DNA of 64,000 nt from Granulosicoccus sp036478595 (lineage in GTDB: Bacteria; Pseudomonadota; Gammaproteobacteria; Granulosicoccales; Granulosicoccaceae): the NCBI GenBank assembly GCA_036478595.1, contig JAZGEF010000006.1, forward strand, positions 17,714 to 81,713, in the 5' to 3' direction. Shown in pieces: positions 34,749 through 44,166 of this stretch (positions are counted from its first letter, which is position 1; each line of letters begins with the position of its first letter). The notes under the pieces are model-generated. The model searched no databases, had not been told where the DNA came from, and worked only from the letters and a program-made list of their open reading frames with translations. Position numbers and translations under genes: made by a program.

Positions 34749-35273
34749 GTGCCGGAGATGTTGGACATAGTTAATGAGGCTGATGAGGTCGTGGCCCACG
34801 CCACCCGTGACGCTGTGCATGCTGGCAATCATCTGCATCGTGCCACTCATATGGTTTTGCAAAATTCGAGTGCTGAGGTATTTGTGCAGCTGCGTAGCCT
34901 ATCCAAGGATATGCATCCTGGGCTTTGGGATACCAGCGCTGCTGGCCATGTCGATGCTGGTGAGAGTTACATTGACTGCGCCGTGCGTGAGCTGCAAGAA
35001 GAACTGGGCGTGCAAGTTCTAGCCGATCAGCTGCACGAATTTATGCGTGTAGCGCCATCGGAAGACAATGGCTATGAATTTGTCCGCGTATATTGGGTGA
35101 ATTCCGACGCCCCGATTACACTCGAGGCAAAAGAGATAGATGATGGACGCTGGATGAGCGCGTCGGCGCTAGATAACTGGTTGGCTGAGTCGCCGGGTGA
35201 CTTCACACCTGATTTTCATCAAATCTGGCAAAATGCCAAGTCCTTGCTCAATTCGCCTGCCGATTCTTTATAA
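34749..35273 (+). CDS. Nudix hydrolase (YfcD-like)
   Basis: Hydrolyses a nucleoside diphosphate linked to another group; substrate not predictable. The Nudix box GHVDAGESYIDCAVRELQEELGV (in two parts: GHVDAGESYIDCAV, RELQEELGV) is complete. The opening MLDIVNEADEVV resembles YfcD and IPP-isomerase-like Nudix proteins. GTG 34749 has GGGAG eight bases upstream and gives 174 residues; an earlier in-frame GTG at 34698 would add 17 poorly conserved residues. The next gene starts two bases after the stop. Confidence 0.9.
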   Translation: MPEMLDIVNEADEVVAHATRDAVHAGNHLHRATHMVLQNSSAEVFVQLRSLSKDMHPGLWDTSAAGHVDAGESYIDCAVRELQEELGVQVLADQLHEFMRVAPSEDNGYEFVRVYWVNSDAPITLEAKEIDDGRWMSASALDNWLAESPGDFTPDFHQIWQNAKSLLNSPADSL

Positions 35274-35275
35274 GT

Positions 35276-36223
35276 ATGTTGAATTCTAATCATCTGCGTT
35301 TACCCATCGTTGCTGCCCCCATGTTTTTGGTATCTGGGCCGGCGCTCGTTACGGCGTGCTGTCGTGCCGGAATAGTGGGTACCTTCCCGGCGCTCAATCA
35401 ACGTACGGCGGAAGGCTTTGAGCAATGGCTATATGAGATCGAAGCTGATTTAACGGATGTTGATCACCCCGGGTTTGGCGTTAATTTGATCGTGCATAAA
35501 ACCAACCCCCGCCTGCAAGATGATCTCGACATCTGCGTTAAGCACAAGGTGCCTTTGATCATCACGTCATTGGGTGCGGTACCGGAGCTGGTGGAAGCCG
35601 TGCACGGTTATGGTGGGCTAGTGTTCCACGATGTTATTAATGTAAGGCATGCAAAAAAAGCGGCTGCAGCGGGTGTTGATGGGCTGATCGCTGTCGCTGC
35701 TGGTGCAGGTGGGCATGCAGGCACAATCAATCCATTCGCTTTGGTTAGTGAGTTACGAGAATTTTTTGACAAAACCATTTTGCTGTCAGGTTGCCAGTCC
35801 ACTGGTGGTGACGTTGCCGCGGCAGCTGCGATGGGTGCTGACTATGCCTATATGGGTACTCGCTTTATCTGTACTAAAGAGAGTAGAGCTGATGCTAACT
35901 ATAAAACAATGATCGAAAATTCCAACGCGTTCGATATTGTTTATACCAATAAGGTTTCTGGCGTTAATGCTAATTTTTTAAAAGCAAGCATCGAAGCTGC
36001 TGGCATGGTGCTAGAGGATTCTGATCACAACAAGAAGCCAATTGATTTTGGTAAAGAGTTGCTTGAGCCTGAAGAGGGCGGCAAAGCCTGGAAGGATATC
36101 TGGTCAGCAGGCCAGGGTGTAGGCGCCATCGGTAGTTCACCGTCTGTTGCCACATTGGTAGGCGAGCTAAGTGAGCAATACCAACAAGCGGTGGCTCGAG
36201 TGGGCAAGTACCCGCGTAAGTAA
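35276..36223 (+). CDS. Nitronate monooxygenase-family flavoprotein
   Basis: FMN-dependent TIM-barrel enzyme that oxidises nitronates such as propionate 3-nitronate, or a related family member. IVAAPMFLVSGPALVTA at the start, the AVAAGAGGHAGTINPFAL loop with the conserved His, LSGCQSTGGDVAAAAAMGADYAYMGTRF in the phosphate-binding part. Length 315. It follows the Nudix gene by two bases and precedes the large FAD enzyme by 51, so the three may form an operon. A second, more divergent paralogue is at 42551-43564. Confidence 0.88.
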   Translation: MLNSNHLRLPIVAAPMFLVSGPALVTACCRAGIVGTFPALNQRTAEGFEQWLYEIEADLTDVDHPGFGVNLIVHKTNPRLQDDLDICVKHKVPLIITSLGAVPELVEAVHGYGGLVFHDVINVRHAKKAAAAGVDGLIAVAAGAGGHAGTINPFALVSELREFFDKTILLSGCQSTGGDVAAAAAMGADYAYMGTRFICTKESRADANYKTMIENSNAFDIVYTNKVSGVNANFLKASIEAAGMVLEDSDHNKKPIDFGKELLEPEEGGKAWKDIWSAGQGVGAIGSSPSVATLVGELSEQYQQAVARVGKYPRK

Positions 36224-36274
36224 AGATACGATGTTTTCACGATCACGGTTTCAACTACAACAAGGCTTGCATTG

Positions 36275-38737
36275 ATGGCTACTGAATCTGTTCCTAATAA
36301 AGCTAGTGCCGTTATCATTGGTGGTGGTGTTACTGGCGCTAGTGTTGCATATCATCTTGCAAAGCTAGGTTGGGAAGATGTCGTGCTGCTCGAACGCAAG
36401 CAGTTTTCTTGTGGCACCACATGGCATGCAGCGGGTTTGATTGGCACACTGCGGGCTAACGAAAGCCACGCACGCTTAACTGAGTATTCAATGAAACTAC
36501 TCGGTGAGCTTGAAGAAGAAACCGGACAATCAACAGGCTTCAGACAAGTGGGTAGCGTGAGCATCGCGCATAGTCGCGATCGATGGGAAGAGCTGCGTCG
36601 CGTTGCATCAATGAATAACGCGTTTGGCGTAACCCAGGTTGATCTAGTCACCCCTGAGGAAATAAAATCGCTGTTTCCTCTTGTCGATACAAGTGATCTT
36701 ATCGGTGGTACCTGGGTTCCGCATGATGGCAAAGGCAGCCCGATCGATGTCACGATGGCGTTCATAAAAGGAGCACGTGGCCGTGGAGCTAAATGCCTTG
36801 AAGGCGTAACCGTTGAGGATGTACTCATTAGTGATGGCAAGGTGACGGGTGTTAAAACCGATCTAGGCGCCATCCAAACAGATTTTGTCGTTAACTGCGG
36901 TGGCATGTGGGCAAGAGAGCTAGGCAAGCGCAACAACATTGTTATCCCGCTACATGCCTGTGAGCACTATTACGCTGTCACCGAAAAACACCCTGACGTT
37001 CATCCTGATCTGCCAGTATTGCGTGATCACGATAAGTGCGCCTACATAAGAGAAGATGCCGGTGGTTTGCTAGTGGGTGCGTTTGAGAAAAACGCTCGCA
37101 GCTGGGGCCAAAAAGGTATTCCACTGGATTTCTGCTTTGATGAGCTTGAAGGGCATATGGAAGATCAACTGATGCCTGTGCTTGGCGATGCAATGGAGCG
37201 CATTCCGATGTTGGCTGACATCGGTTGGCGTAAATTCTTTTGTGGGCCCGAATCCTTTACGCCTGATGATCAGTTCCATGTGGGTGAAGTACCTGACGTG
37301 CGCGGCTACTTTGTTGCGGCCGGCTTAAACTCTGTGGGAATTCAAAGTTCTGGTGGCCTGGGTAAAGCGTGCGCTGAATGGATGCATTTTGGCCATGCGC
37401 CATTAGATTTATGGGGCAATGATATCCGCCGTATGTATCCGTTTATGGGCACGCAAAAATTTATCGAAGAGCGCGTAGAAGAATCACTGGGTTTACTTTA
37501 TGCCAATCACTATCCGTTCTTACAGTTTGAAACGGCCCGCAACATCCGCATGTCACCTATCCACCAACGCTTGCTTGATCACAATGCTTGCTTTGGCCAG
37601 GTAGCCGGTTGGGAGCGCCCTAATTGGTTTGCGCCAGAAGGCGTTAAGCCTGAGTACGAATACAGTTTTGGTAAGCAGAACTGGTTTGAGTATTCAGCAG
37701 CCGAGCATCATGCAGCGCGCGAAGGCGTGGTTTTGTTTGATCAATCTTCATTCTCTAAGTTCTTGGTACAAGGGCGAGATGCGCTAAAAGTATTGCAAGC
37801 CGTTTGTAGTGCAAACGTTGATGTTGATGCTAATAAAATTGTTTACACACATTGGTTGAACGAGCGTGGTGGCATCGAAGCGGATCTCACTATCACTCGT
37901 TTAAGCGAGACTAAGTTCATGGTGGTGGGTGCCTCGGCAACCACTCATAAAGATTTGGACTGGCTGGCGCGCAATATCTCATCTGATGACTTTTGTACGG
38001 TCACTGATATTACGACTCAGTTCGCCATTTTGAGCGTGATGGGTCCTAGGAGCCGAGGCTTACTCGAGCCACTATTAGGTATGGATTTATCCGATGGTGA
38101 ATTTCCGTTCGGCCGTAGTGTTGAAACTGAGATGGGCTACTTTCCCATTCGCTTAACGCGCGTATCGTTTGTAGGCGAACTAGGCTACGAACTTTATGTG
38201 CCGGTTGAGATGGCTGTACCCGCTTTTGATTACCTATGGGAAGCAGGGCAGGCGCACGGACTAAAACTAGCAGGCTTGCATGCGCTTGATTCAGGCCGCA
38301 TAGAAAAGAAATTCTTGCACTATGGGCATGACGTTGGTGATGAAGATACGCCACTGGAAGCAGGCGTTGCTTTTGTTTGTGCAATGAATAAGCCTGATCG
38401 GTTTATTGGCTACGATGCTATCGCTAAACAAAAAGACTCTGGCGCTCACTTAAAGAAGCGGCTTGTACAGTTTGTATTGCAAGACCCTGAAGCGATGCTC
38501 TATCACCACGAGCCTATTATGTGTAACAACGTGTGCGTGAGTTATCTCTCATCGGGCAACTATGGCCATACATTGGGCGGATCGGTTGGCCTGGGTTACG
38601 TTAAACAGGCTGAAGCCATTAATCAAGCTTGGCTTGATGAGCAAGAGTGGACTATCGATATTGGGTCAGATAGGGTGCCGGCCAAGGCTGGTTTGCAGGC
38701 CGCTTACGATCCTAAGGGTTTGAACATGCGCGTTTAA
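36275..38737 (+). CDS. Dimethylglycine/sarcosine dehydrogenase-like FAD enzyme with GcvT domain
   Basis: An 820-residue two-part enzyme of the DMGDH family. The N-terminal DAO domain has the FAD motif IIGGGVTGASVAYHLAKLGW and GTTWHAAGLIG, whose His carries the flavin in relatives. From about residue 430 a GcvT-like folate-binding region follows, with YSAAEHHAAREGVVLFDQSSF, VSFVGELGYELYVP and GLHALDSGRIEKKFLHYG. It would oxidatively demethylate a methylated glycine or related amine and pass the one-carbon unit to tetrahydrofolate. The exact substrate is not certain; choline/betaine breakdown is the usual context. The ATG at 36275 is preferred over a TTG one codon before. Confidence 0.88.
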   Translation: MATESVPNKASAVIIGGGVTGASVAYHLAKLGWEDVVLLERKQFSCGTTWHAAGLIGTLRANESHARLTEYSMKLLGELEEETGQSTGFRQVGSVSIAHSRDRWEELRRVASMNNAFGVTQVDLVTPEEIKSLFPLVDTSDLIGGTWVPHDGKGSPIDVTMAFIKGARGRGAKCLEGVTVEDVLISDGKVTGVKTDLGAIQTDFVVNCGGMWARELGKRNNIVIPLHACEHYYAVTEKHPDVHPDLPVLRDHDKCAYIREDAGGLLVGAFEKNARSWGQKGIPLDFCFDELEGHMEDQLMPVLGDAMERIPMLADIGWRKFFCGPESFTPDDQFHVGEVPDVRGYFVAAGLNSVGIQSSGGLGKACAEWMHFGHAPLDLWGNDIRRMYPFMGTQKFIEERVEESLGLLYANHYPFLQFETARNIRMSPIHQRLLDHNACFGQVAGWERPNWFAPEGVKPEYEYSFGKQNWFEYSAAEHHAAREGVVLFDQSSFSKFLVQGRDALKVLQAVCSANVDVDANKIVYTHWLNERGGIEADLTITRLSETKFMVVGASATTHKDLDWLARNISSDDFCTVTDITTQFAILSVMGPRSRGLLEPLLGMDLSDGEFPFGRSVETEMGYFPIRLTRVSFVGELGYELYVPVEMAVPAFDYLWEAGQAHGLKLAGLHALDSGRIEKKFLHYGHDVGDEDTPLEAGVAFVCAMNKPDRFIGYDAIAKQKDSGAHLKKRLVQFVLQDPEAMLYHHEPIMCNNVCVSYLSSGNYGHTLGGSVGLGYVKQAEAINQAWLDEQEWTIDIGSDRVPAKAGLQAAYDPKGLNMRV

Positions 38738-38964
38738 CAATTGAATGGACTCATCCAGCCTTGCTAAACAGGGCACATCCAAGAAAAATCTTATAATGGC
38801 AGTCGATGTTGCGATGTTAGCGTGGCCCAGTAAAAAGCACTGATTGTGCAGTGCCAAGTGTTCCGGAGGCAATTGGCCCTGTATGCGCTATTACCTTGGC
38901 CAAATCGCTGATTGTTTATGTTTACATCGTAGCCACATTTAGTCGATAGAGCGGGGTACTCAAT

Positions 38965-39261
38965 ATGCTAGGAACAATAATTTCATCTTTACTAGGCGCT
39001 GGTGGCGGTTTTCTCGGTGCCGAAGCGTTGCAATCAATTAGTGGCATGGGCGGTGATGAAGGTCTGACGGGTATGCTTGCAGGCCCCGTGGCTGGTTTGT
39101 TAGGCGGTGGTGCAATCGGTAGCATGTTTGGTGGTGATGCGCGTGCTGCTGGCGAAGCTGCCGCTTCTGGCAAATTGAATATTGGCCAATTGCTTGGTGG
39201 TTTGGCGGGTGGCGCAGGTGCTGGTGGTATCGCACAAGCTGTTATGGGCATGCTTGGCTAA
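38965..39261 (+). CDS. Small Gly/Ala-rich membrane-associated protein
   Basis: A 98-residue protein of almost only Gly, Ala, Leu, Ile and Met, with glycine-zipper-like patterns (GAGGGFLGAE, GPVAGLLGGGAIGSMFGG, GGLAGGAGAGGIAQ). It probably inserts in or packs against a membrane. Similar short proteins are common as uncharacterised genes in Proteobacteria; I know no function. It stands alone, with a 227-base gap upstream in which I see nothing clear and a terminator downstream. Confidence 0.7.
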   Translation: MLGTIISSLLGAGGGFLGAEALQSISGMGGDEGLTGMLAGPVAGLLGGGAIGSMFGGDARAAGEAAASGKLNIGQLLGGLAGGAGAGGIAQAVMGMLG

Positions 39262-39313
39262 TTGCGAAGCACTTGCTCGTAAGCAAACCATTTTTGCATT
39301 TCATTTTAGCCAT

Positions 39314-39338
39314 CCGCGATAGTGTTCGCGGCTTTTTT
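39314..39338 (+). terminator. Rho-independent terminator
   Basis: Stem CCGCGA/TCGCGG, loop of six, followed by C and six T, about 50 bases after the Gly-rich protein gene. Confidence 0.85.
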
Positions 39339-39404
39339 GCCTATTGTTTGTGTGCGGTTTTATGTATAGGGTTGTGTGTACGAATATATTTTGGGTAGTG
39401 CCTG

Positions 39405-39866
39405 ATGAACTATTGGCTGTTTAAATCAGAACCCGATGCGTTTAGCATTGATGACTTACGGGCTATGCCTGGTAAGAGGGATCATTGGGATGGTATCCGT
39501 AACTATCAGGCGCGCAATATCATGCGTGATGATATGAAAAAGGGTGACCAAGGTTTTTTTTATCATTCCAGCTGCGCTGTGCCTGGTATCGTTGGAGTGG
39601 TCGATATCGTTAAAGAAGCCTATGACGATCACACCGCACTAGATCCAAAATCCAATTACTTTGATGCAAAGGCAAGTAAAGACAATCCACGCTGGTGCAT
39701 GGTTGATGTCAAATACCGAAAAAAATTTAAGAATATCCTCACGCTCGAGCATCTCAAAACGGTTAAATCTCTGCAATCCATGCAGCTGCTCAAACGCGGT
39801 AATCGCTTGTCAATCATGCCGGTGAGTAAGAAGGAGTGGAGCCACATCATAAAAATGGCAACCTAG
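39405..39866 (+). CDS. EVE-domain protein
   Basis: A 153-residue single-domain EVE (PUA-like) protein. YWLFKSEPDAFSIDDL at the start, DHWDGIRNYQARNIMRD and GDQGFFYHSS are the conserved aromatic-pocket motifs of the thymocyte nuclear protein 1 type, which are thought to bind modified bases in DNA or RNA. No partner domain is present. It is upstream of rmlC on the same strand with a 113-base gap. Confidence 0.92.
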   Translation: MNYWLFKSEPDAFSIDDLRAMPGKRDHWDGIRNYQARNIMRDDMKKGDQGFFYHSSCAVPGIVGVVDIVKEAYDDHTALDPKSNYFDAKASKDNPRWCMVDVKYRKKFKNILTLEHLKTVKSLQSMQLLKRGNRLSIMPVSKKEWSHIIKMAT

Positions 39867-39979
39867 CTGTCCCTGAGGCTTAATTTTCCCCTAGTGATCG
39901 CCAATTTTGAGGTAGCGAAGAGCCCAGTATGGAACGGCTTGTGCTTGTTACAGGGAATCCTAGTTACCCCGGCACTAAA

Positions 39980-40558
39980 ATGCAGATTGTCGATACTGTA
40001 CTTGATGACGTGAAGATCGTAGAGCCGCCAGTATTTGGCGATGAGCGAGGCTTCTTTATGGAGAGCTGGAATCTTCAGAAGTTTGAAGACGCTGGTTTGC
40101 CGACTCACTTTGTACAAGACAACCATAGCCGATCCACTCAAGGCGTGCTGCGAGGCATGCACTTTCAGATTAAACACCCTCAAGGCAAGCTGGTAAGGGT
40201 TACTGCGGGCGAGGTATTTGATGTAGCGGTTGATATGCGCCGCAATTCTCCACAGTTTGGCCAATGGGTTGGCGTGGCGCTCTCGGCGTCAAACCATCGC
40301 CAACTTTGGGTGCCTCCCGGTTTTGCGCATGGTTTTTATGTCATGTCTGAGTCGGCTGATTTTCAGTATAAGTGCACTGATATCTATGCGCCGGAATACG
40401 AGCGTAGCCTACGTTGGGACGACCCAAGCGTTGGTATTAAGTGGCCTCTGGCCAACGGCAAGGCGCCATCGCTTGCGGCCAAAGATGCGGAAGGCCAGTT
40501 TTTAGGTGATATTGATACCTTTGGTGATGATTCGACTGGATTACGCGTAGCGGCTTAG
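39980..40558 (+). CDS. rmlC: dTDP-4-dehydrorhamnose 3,5-epimerase
   Basis: Third step of dTDP-L-rhamnose synthesis. Cupin protein with FGDERGFFMESW, GVLRGMHFQIKHPQGKLVRV (catalytic His in RGMHF) and WVPPGFAHGFYVMSE. I chose the ATG at 39980 (192 residues), which aligns with normal RmlC starts; the frame is open to an ATG at 39929, adding 17 residues with no family match. It has a slightly long C-terminal tail. Confidence 0.94.
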   Translation: MQIVDTVLDDVKIVEPPVFGDERGFFMESWNLQKFEDAGLPTHFVQDNHSRSTQGVLRGMHFQIKHPQGKLVRVTAGEVFDVAVDMRRNSPQFGQWVGVALSASNHRQLWVPPGFAHGFYVMSESADFQYKCTDIYAPEYERSLRWDDPSVGIKWPLANGKAPSLAAKDAEGQFLGDIDTFGDDSTGLRVAA

Positions 40559-40623
40559 GCGCGGTTTGTGCACAGTCTGTAATCTAAGACACAGCGCTAC
40601 ATAACGCTTAAAATTCGACAGAC

Positions 40624-41490
40624 ATGAAAACTCCAGTACTCATAACAGGCAGTGAGCGCGGCCAGCTCAATTTTGAACTGCGTCGTTCCTTGCCCGATGA
40701 TTTTGAAGAGCTTGAGCTTAACGAACGTTTGGACATCACTGATGTTGATGCGGTGGAAGCTGCCGTAGCAGCACTATTGCCCAAAGTCATTATTAATGCT
40801 GCGGCCTATACCGCTGTCGACATCGCCGAAACTGATAGCGAGCAAGCCCATGCGGTTAATCATTACGGCGTAGCAAATCTTGCCACGTCTGCAAAAAAGC
40901 ACGGCGCAAGAGTGGTTCATGTTTCAACCGATTTTGTATTTGGTGATGGCAACGGTAGGCCGTACGCGCTCGATGCTAATTGCTCGCCTGATGGTGTATA
41001 CGGCGCATCAAAATTGGCAGGCGAAAAAGCCCTACGTGAAATTCTCCCCGACGCTAGCGTTTTCGTTAGAACCGCTTGGGTGTATTCGTCACACGGTAAT
41101 AATTTTGTAAAAACCATGTTGCGCTTAATGCAGGAGCGCGAAAAGCTTGGTGTTATCGCTGATCAAATCGGATCGCCGACATGGGCAAAAGGGCTTGCGG
41201 ATGCTTTATGGGAGGCAGCCCGAAAAAACACAATAGGCCAATTGCATTGGACTGGCGCAGGTGTGGCCAGTTGGTATGATTTTGCTGTTGCAATTTATGA
41301 AGAAGGACGAGCGGCAGGGCTGCTTGATAAGGATGTTGTGATAAAGCCATTGACTACTGAACAGTACCCAACGCCTGCCAAACGGCCAGCTTATAGCGTG
41401 TTATCTTTGGTTGATACCTGGGATGTGCTAGATATACAAGCCGAGCATTGGCGAGTAGAACTTCGAAAAATGATGAGAGAGTTGCAATGA
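40624..41490 (+). CDS. rmlD: dTDP-4-dehydrorhamnose reductase
   Basis: Last step of dTDP-L-rhamnose synthesis, NAD(P)H-dependent. Short-chain dehydrogenase with INAAAYTAVDIAETD, VSTDFVFGDG, the catalytic YGASKLAGE and VRTAWVYSSHGNNFVKTML. The N-terminal dinucleotide motif is slightly altered (ITGSERGQLN where GxxGQLG is usual). Length 288 is typical. The stop overlaps the rmlB start in ATGA. Confidence 0.94.
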   Translation: MKTPVLITGSERGQLNFELRRSLPDDFEELELNERLDITDVDAVEAAVAALLPKVIINAAAYTAVDIAETDSEQAHAVNHYGVANLATSAKKHGARVVHVSTDFVFGDGNGRPYALDANCSPDGVYGASKLAGEKALREILPDASVFVRTAWVYSSHGNNFVKTMLRLMQEREKLGVIADQIGSPTWAKGLADALWEAARKNTIGQLHWTGAGVASWYDFAVAIYEEGRAAGLLDKDVVIKPLTTEQYPTPAKRPAYSVLSLVDTWDVLDIQAEHWRVELRKMMRELQ

Positions 41491-42605
41491 GACGACTACT
41501 AGTAACAGGTGCCGCAGGTTTTATCGGTGCTAACTTTGTACGCTACTGGCGCGAAACCCATGAAGCAGATTTTATCGTTATCGTGGATGCCTTAACGTAC
41601 GCAGGTAACAAACATAACCTTGCTGGAACGCTTGATGATCAGTGTGTTTTTGTTCAAATGGATATCAATGACACATCGGGTATTGAATCACTATTGCGTG
41701 ATCACAAACTGGATACCGTTGTGCACTTTGCTGCAGAGAGCCATGTGGATCGATCAATCACGGGGCCTGATGCATTTTTAGAAGCCAACATAATGGGTAC
41801 GCATAGCATGCTTAAAGCTGCTCGCCAAGTGTGGCAGGTAGAAGAGCAGAATGTTGATAACCATCGCTTCCACCATGTGTCTACGGATGAAGTGTATGGC
41901 ACCTTATCAATGAGTGACCCAGCCTTTACCGAAAAAACAGCTTATGCGCCAAACTCCCCGTACTCTGCAAGTAAAGCGGCATCTGATTTTTTCGTACGCG
42001 CCTATCACCATACCTACGGCATGAATGTCACTACTACTAATTGCTCTAACAACTACGGCCCGTATCATTTTCCTGAAAAGCTGATACCGCTGGTTATTAT
42101 CAATATTCTGCACGGTAAGTCATTGCCAATTTACGGTGATGGTAAAAATATTCGCGATTGGTTATATGTTGATGATCACGCGCTGGGTATTGATCTAGTG
42201 ATTCAAAATGGCCGAGTGGGCGAGACCTACAACGTCGGCGGTTTAAACGAATGGACTAACATCGACATCGTTAGCTTGATCTGTACGCTGATTGATAAGC
42301 GGTTTGGTGAAAGCGCTGAACTACGTGATACTTATTCTCAATGCCCTGCTTCACAGGGTGAAGCCAGCGAATCATTAATCACTTACGTTACTGACCGAGC
42401 TGGCCATGATTTTCGTTACGCAATTGACGCCACGCTGATTCAAGAAGAACTCGGCTACGAGCCTAAGGTCACGTTTGAAATCGGTATCGAGAAAACGCTT
42501 GATTGGTATCTTGCCAACCCGCAGTGGTGGCAAGCTGTTCTCGATGGTACCTATCGCGATGGTGATGATGACGCTGGGGAATCTGAATTACGCGGCGCTG
42601 CCTGA
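41487..42605 (+). CDS. rmlB: dTDP-glucose 4,6-dehydratase
   Basis: Second step of dTDP-L-rhamnose synthesis, NAD-dependent. TGAAGFIGANFVRYW, HFAAESHVDRSI, VSTDEVYG and YSASKAASDFFVRAY with NCSNNYGPYHFPEKLIP are diagnostic. The ATG at 41487 overlaps rmlD by four bases and gives 372 residues. Its last 55 bases overlap the 3' end of the convergent nitronate monooxygenase gene. Confidence 0.96.
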   Translation: MRRLLVTGAAGFIGANFVRYWRETHEADFIVIVDALTYAGNKHNLAGTLDDQCVFVQMDINDTSGIESLLRDHKLDTVVHFAAESHVDRSITGPDAFLEANIMGTHSMLKAARQVWQVEEQNVDNHRFHHVSTDEVYGTLSMSDPAFTEKTAYAPNSPYSASKAASDFFVRAYHHTYGMNVTTTNCSNNYGPYHFPEKLIPLVIINILHGKSLPIYGDGKNIRDWLYVDDHALGIDLVIQNGRVGETYNVGGLNEWTNIDIVSLICTLIDKRFGESAELRDTYSQCPASQGEASESLITYVTDRAGHDFRYAIDATLIQEELGYEPKVTFEIGIEKTLDWYLANPQWWQAVLDGTYRDGDDDAGESELRGAA

Positions 42606-43564
42606 GTAAATTCTTCAATTATTTCTGCAACGCTCTTGATGGCATGGACGCCACCAGCGCTTTTACCCGCTTGCCAATACTCCTGGTAGCCAGACTTCCC
42701 TGAATTCGCCTTCTTAAGTTTAAACACCGACTGTAAGGAATAAATCGTGCGCATCCAGTGTTTAGTTTTTCGACCCTTCAGCATCCACCGTGCAATCGGG
42801 CCAGCTCTAGTGCCGATGCGTTGAATAGTGGGTGTGTTGATAATGGCTACTGGTACACCGGTCAGTTTTTCGGTTAGCACGATATCCTCAGCGCTTGCTT
42901 TTACGATAGCCTGTTTATATTCCTCGACCGCTGTGCATTCTGTAGAGGCGATAAAGCGAGTTCCGAGCTGTGCGCCGGCATAACCCATCGCTAACATTTC
43001 TCTAAAGGTATCTGGGCTGCCCATACCCCCTGCACAAATAACCGGTTTGCCAAGCGGCGCGATTTCATCAAGTAGTGCTTGTGGGGTCAGCGTACCTGCG
43101 TGCCCGCCTGCACGATTGTTCACGGCGATAAATCCATCAACACCACCATCAAGTGCTTTTTGAGCATGTTTTACGTTGGTGACATCGTGGAAGACAGTAA
43201 TACCATGCTGTTGTGCCAAGTCCACTACCCAGCGCGGATCGCCTAGCGCTGTAACAAACACCTTAACACCTTCTTCAACCGCGGCCTCCGCCCATTGCTG
43301 AGTTCGCTTTTGGTATGTTTTAGAGCTGGTTTCTAAAATTAGGTTTAAACCGATCGGGTCAGTGGTTAGGCTTTTAATATATTGCAGCCCTTTTTGAAAC
43401 TCATGGCCATGCACGAAACTTAACGACATAGGTTGCACAATACCCAGTGCGCCTGCTTTTGAAACAGCGGCAACCAGTTCGGGATTGCTACAGGGGTACA
43501 TTGCGCCACCAATCAGTGGCACTTTGATATTGAGTTGCTCACAAAGTGTATCGGATGGATTCAT
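42551..43564 (-). CDS. Nitronate monooxygenase-family flavoprotein, second copy
   Basis: FMN-binding TIM barrel of the 2-nitropropane dioxygenase family: VPLIGGAMYPCSNPELVAAVSKAGALG, AVNNRAGGHAGTLTPQALLDEI and VICAGGMGSPDTFREMLAMGYAGAQLGTRF (read as successive motifs GGAMYPCSNPELVAAV, NNRAGGHAG, AGGMGSPDTF). The ATG at 43564 overlaps the DUF4442 gene stop in ATGA. 337 residues. The C-terminus runs 55 bases into the antisense of rmlB. It differs clearly from the 35276 copy, so substrates probably differ. Confidence 0.87.
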   Translation of the reverse strand: MNPSDTLCEQLNIKVPLIGGAMYPCSNPELVAAVSKAGALGIVQPMSLSFVHGHEFQKGLQYIKSLTTDPIGLNLILETSSKTYQKRTQQWAEAAVEEGVKVFVTALGDPRWVVDLAQQHGITVFHDVTNVKHAQKALDGGVDGFIAVNNRAGGHAGTLTPQALLDEIAPLGKPVICAGGMGSPDTFREMLAMGYAGAQLGTRFIASTECTAVEEYKQAIVKASAEDIVLTEKLTGVPVAIINTPTIQRIGTRAGPIARWMLKGRKTKHWMRTIYSLQSVFKLKKANSGKSGYQEYWQAGKSAGGVHAIKSVAEIIEEFTQAAPRNSDSPASSSPSR

Positions 43565-44166
43565 TGTGGTCCCACCAGCCAAGTGGCCGTTGCACGTGTT
43601 ACCACATCGCCCGCTCGGTCAGTAATGGTCGTTTCGATAGGGACCTCCTGGCGCGTATCGCCCGTGGGCACTGTGCATTTGCACTCAGCGCGCAACTCAC
43701 CACGCGCCTTTTTTTCGTAAGTCACGTTTAAGCCAATCAGGATGCCGTTGATACCCGAAGGCAAGCCTGAAATCATCGCAAGCCCGGTTGAGAGTTCGGC
43801 CATGTTGGCCAAGGCAATGGCGTGCACTGAATTCAGATGATTGCGTACGCGACGACGATCAGGTAACACCACCACCGCATGGCCAGGCTCGAGGTGTTCT
43901 ATTCGCGCCTTTATCGACCCAGAATAGGGAATTATGGCGCCGAGTATGCGGCTAAATAGGCGTTTGCCCATTGGTAGTGTTGAGCACCGATGCCAAATGC
44001 GCAGCAGCTTTGTGCCGGTGGCTTCACGGGATGCTTGGCTTGGGGTTGGTGTGCTCAATAGTGCAGTCTCAGATGGGTTAAAAGATCGGAATGAACCAAT
44101 TGGCTTAAACCAATATCCAGATAGGGATAGTAGCTTAGATAGTTTCACCAAATAGCGAAAGCGCAT
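43561..44166 (-). CDS. DUF4442 hotdog-fold thioesterase-like protein
   Basis: A 201-residue protein with a hotdog-type (PaaI-like) half: PYSGSIKARIEHLEPGHAVV, RNHLNSVHAIALANMAELSTG and a closing beta region ending ATATWLVGPQ. DUF4442 proteins are presumed acyl-CoA thioesterases. The ATG at 44166 lies inside the end of the PhnD-like gene (32-base overlap), and its stop overlaps the start of the nitronate monooxygenase gene, so the three are translationally linked. Confidence 0.8.
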   Translation of the reverse strand: MRFRYLVKLSKLLSLSGYWFKPIGSFRSFNPSETALLSTPTPSQASREATGTKLLRIWHRCSTLPMGKRLFSRILGAIIPYSGSIKARIEHLEPGHAVVVLPDRRRVRNHLNSVHAIALANMAELSTGLAMISGLPSGINGILIGLNVTYEKKARGELRAECKCTVPTGDTRQEVPIETTITDRAGDVVTRATATWLVGPQ

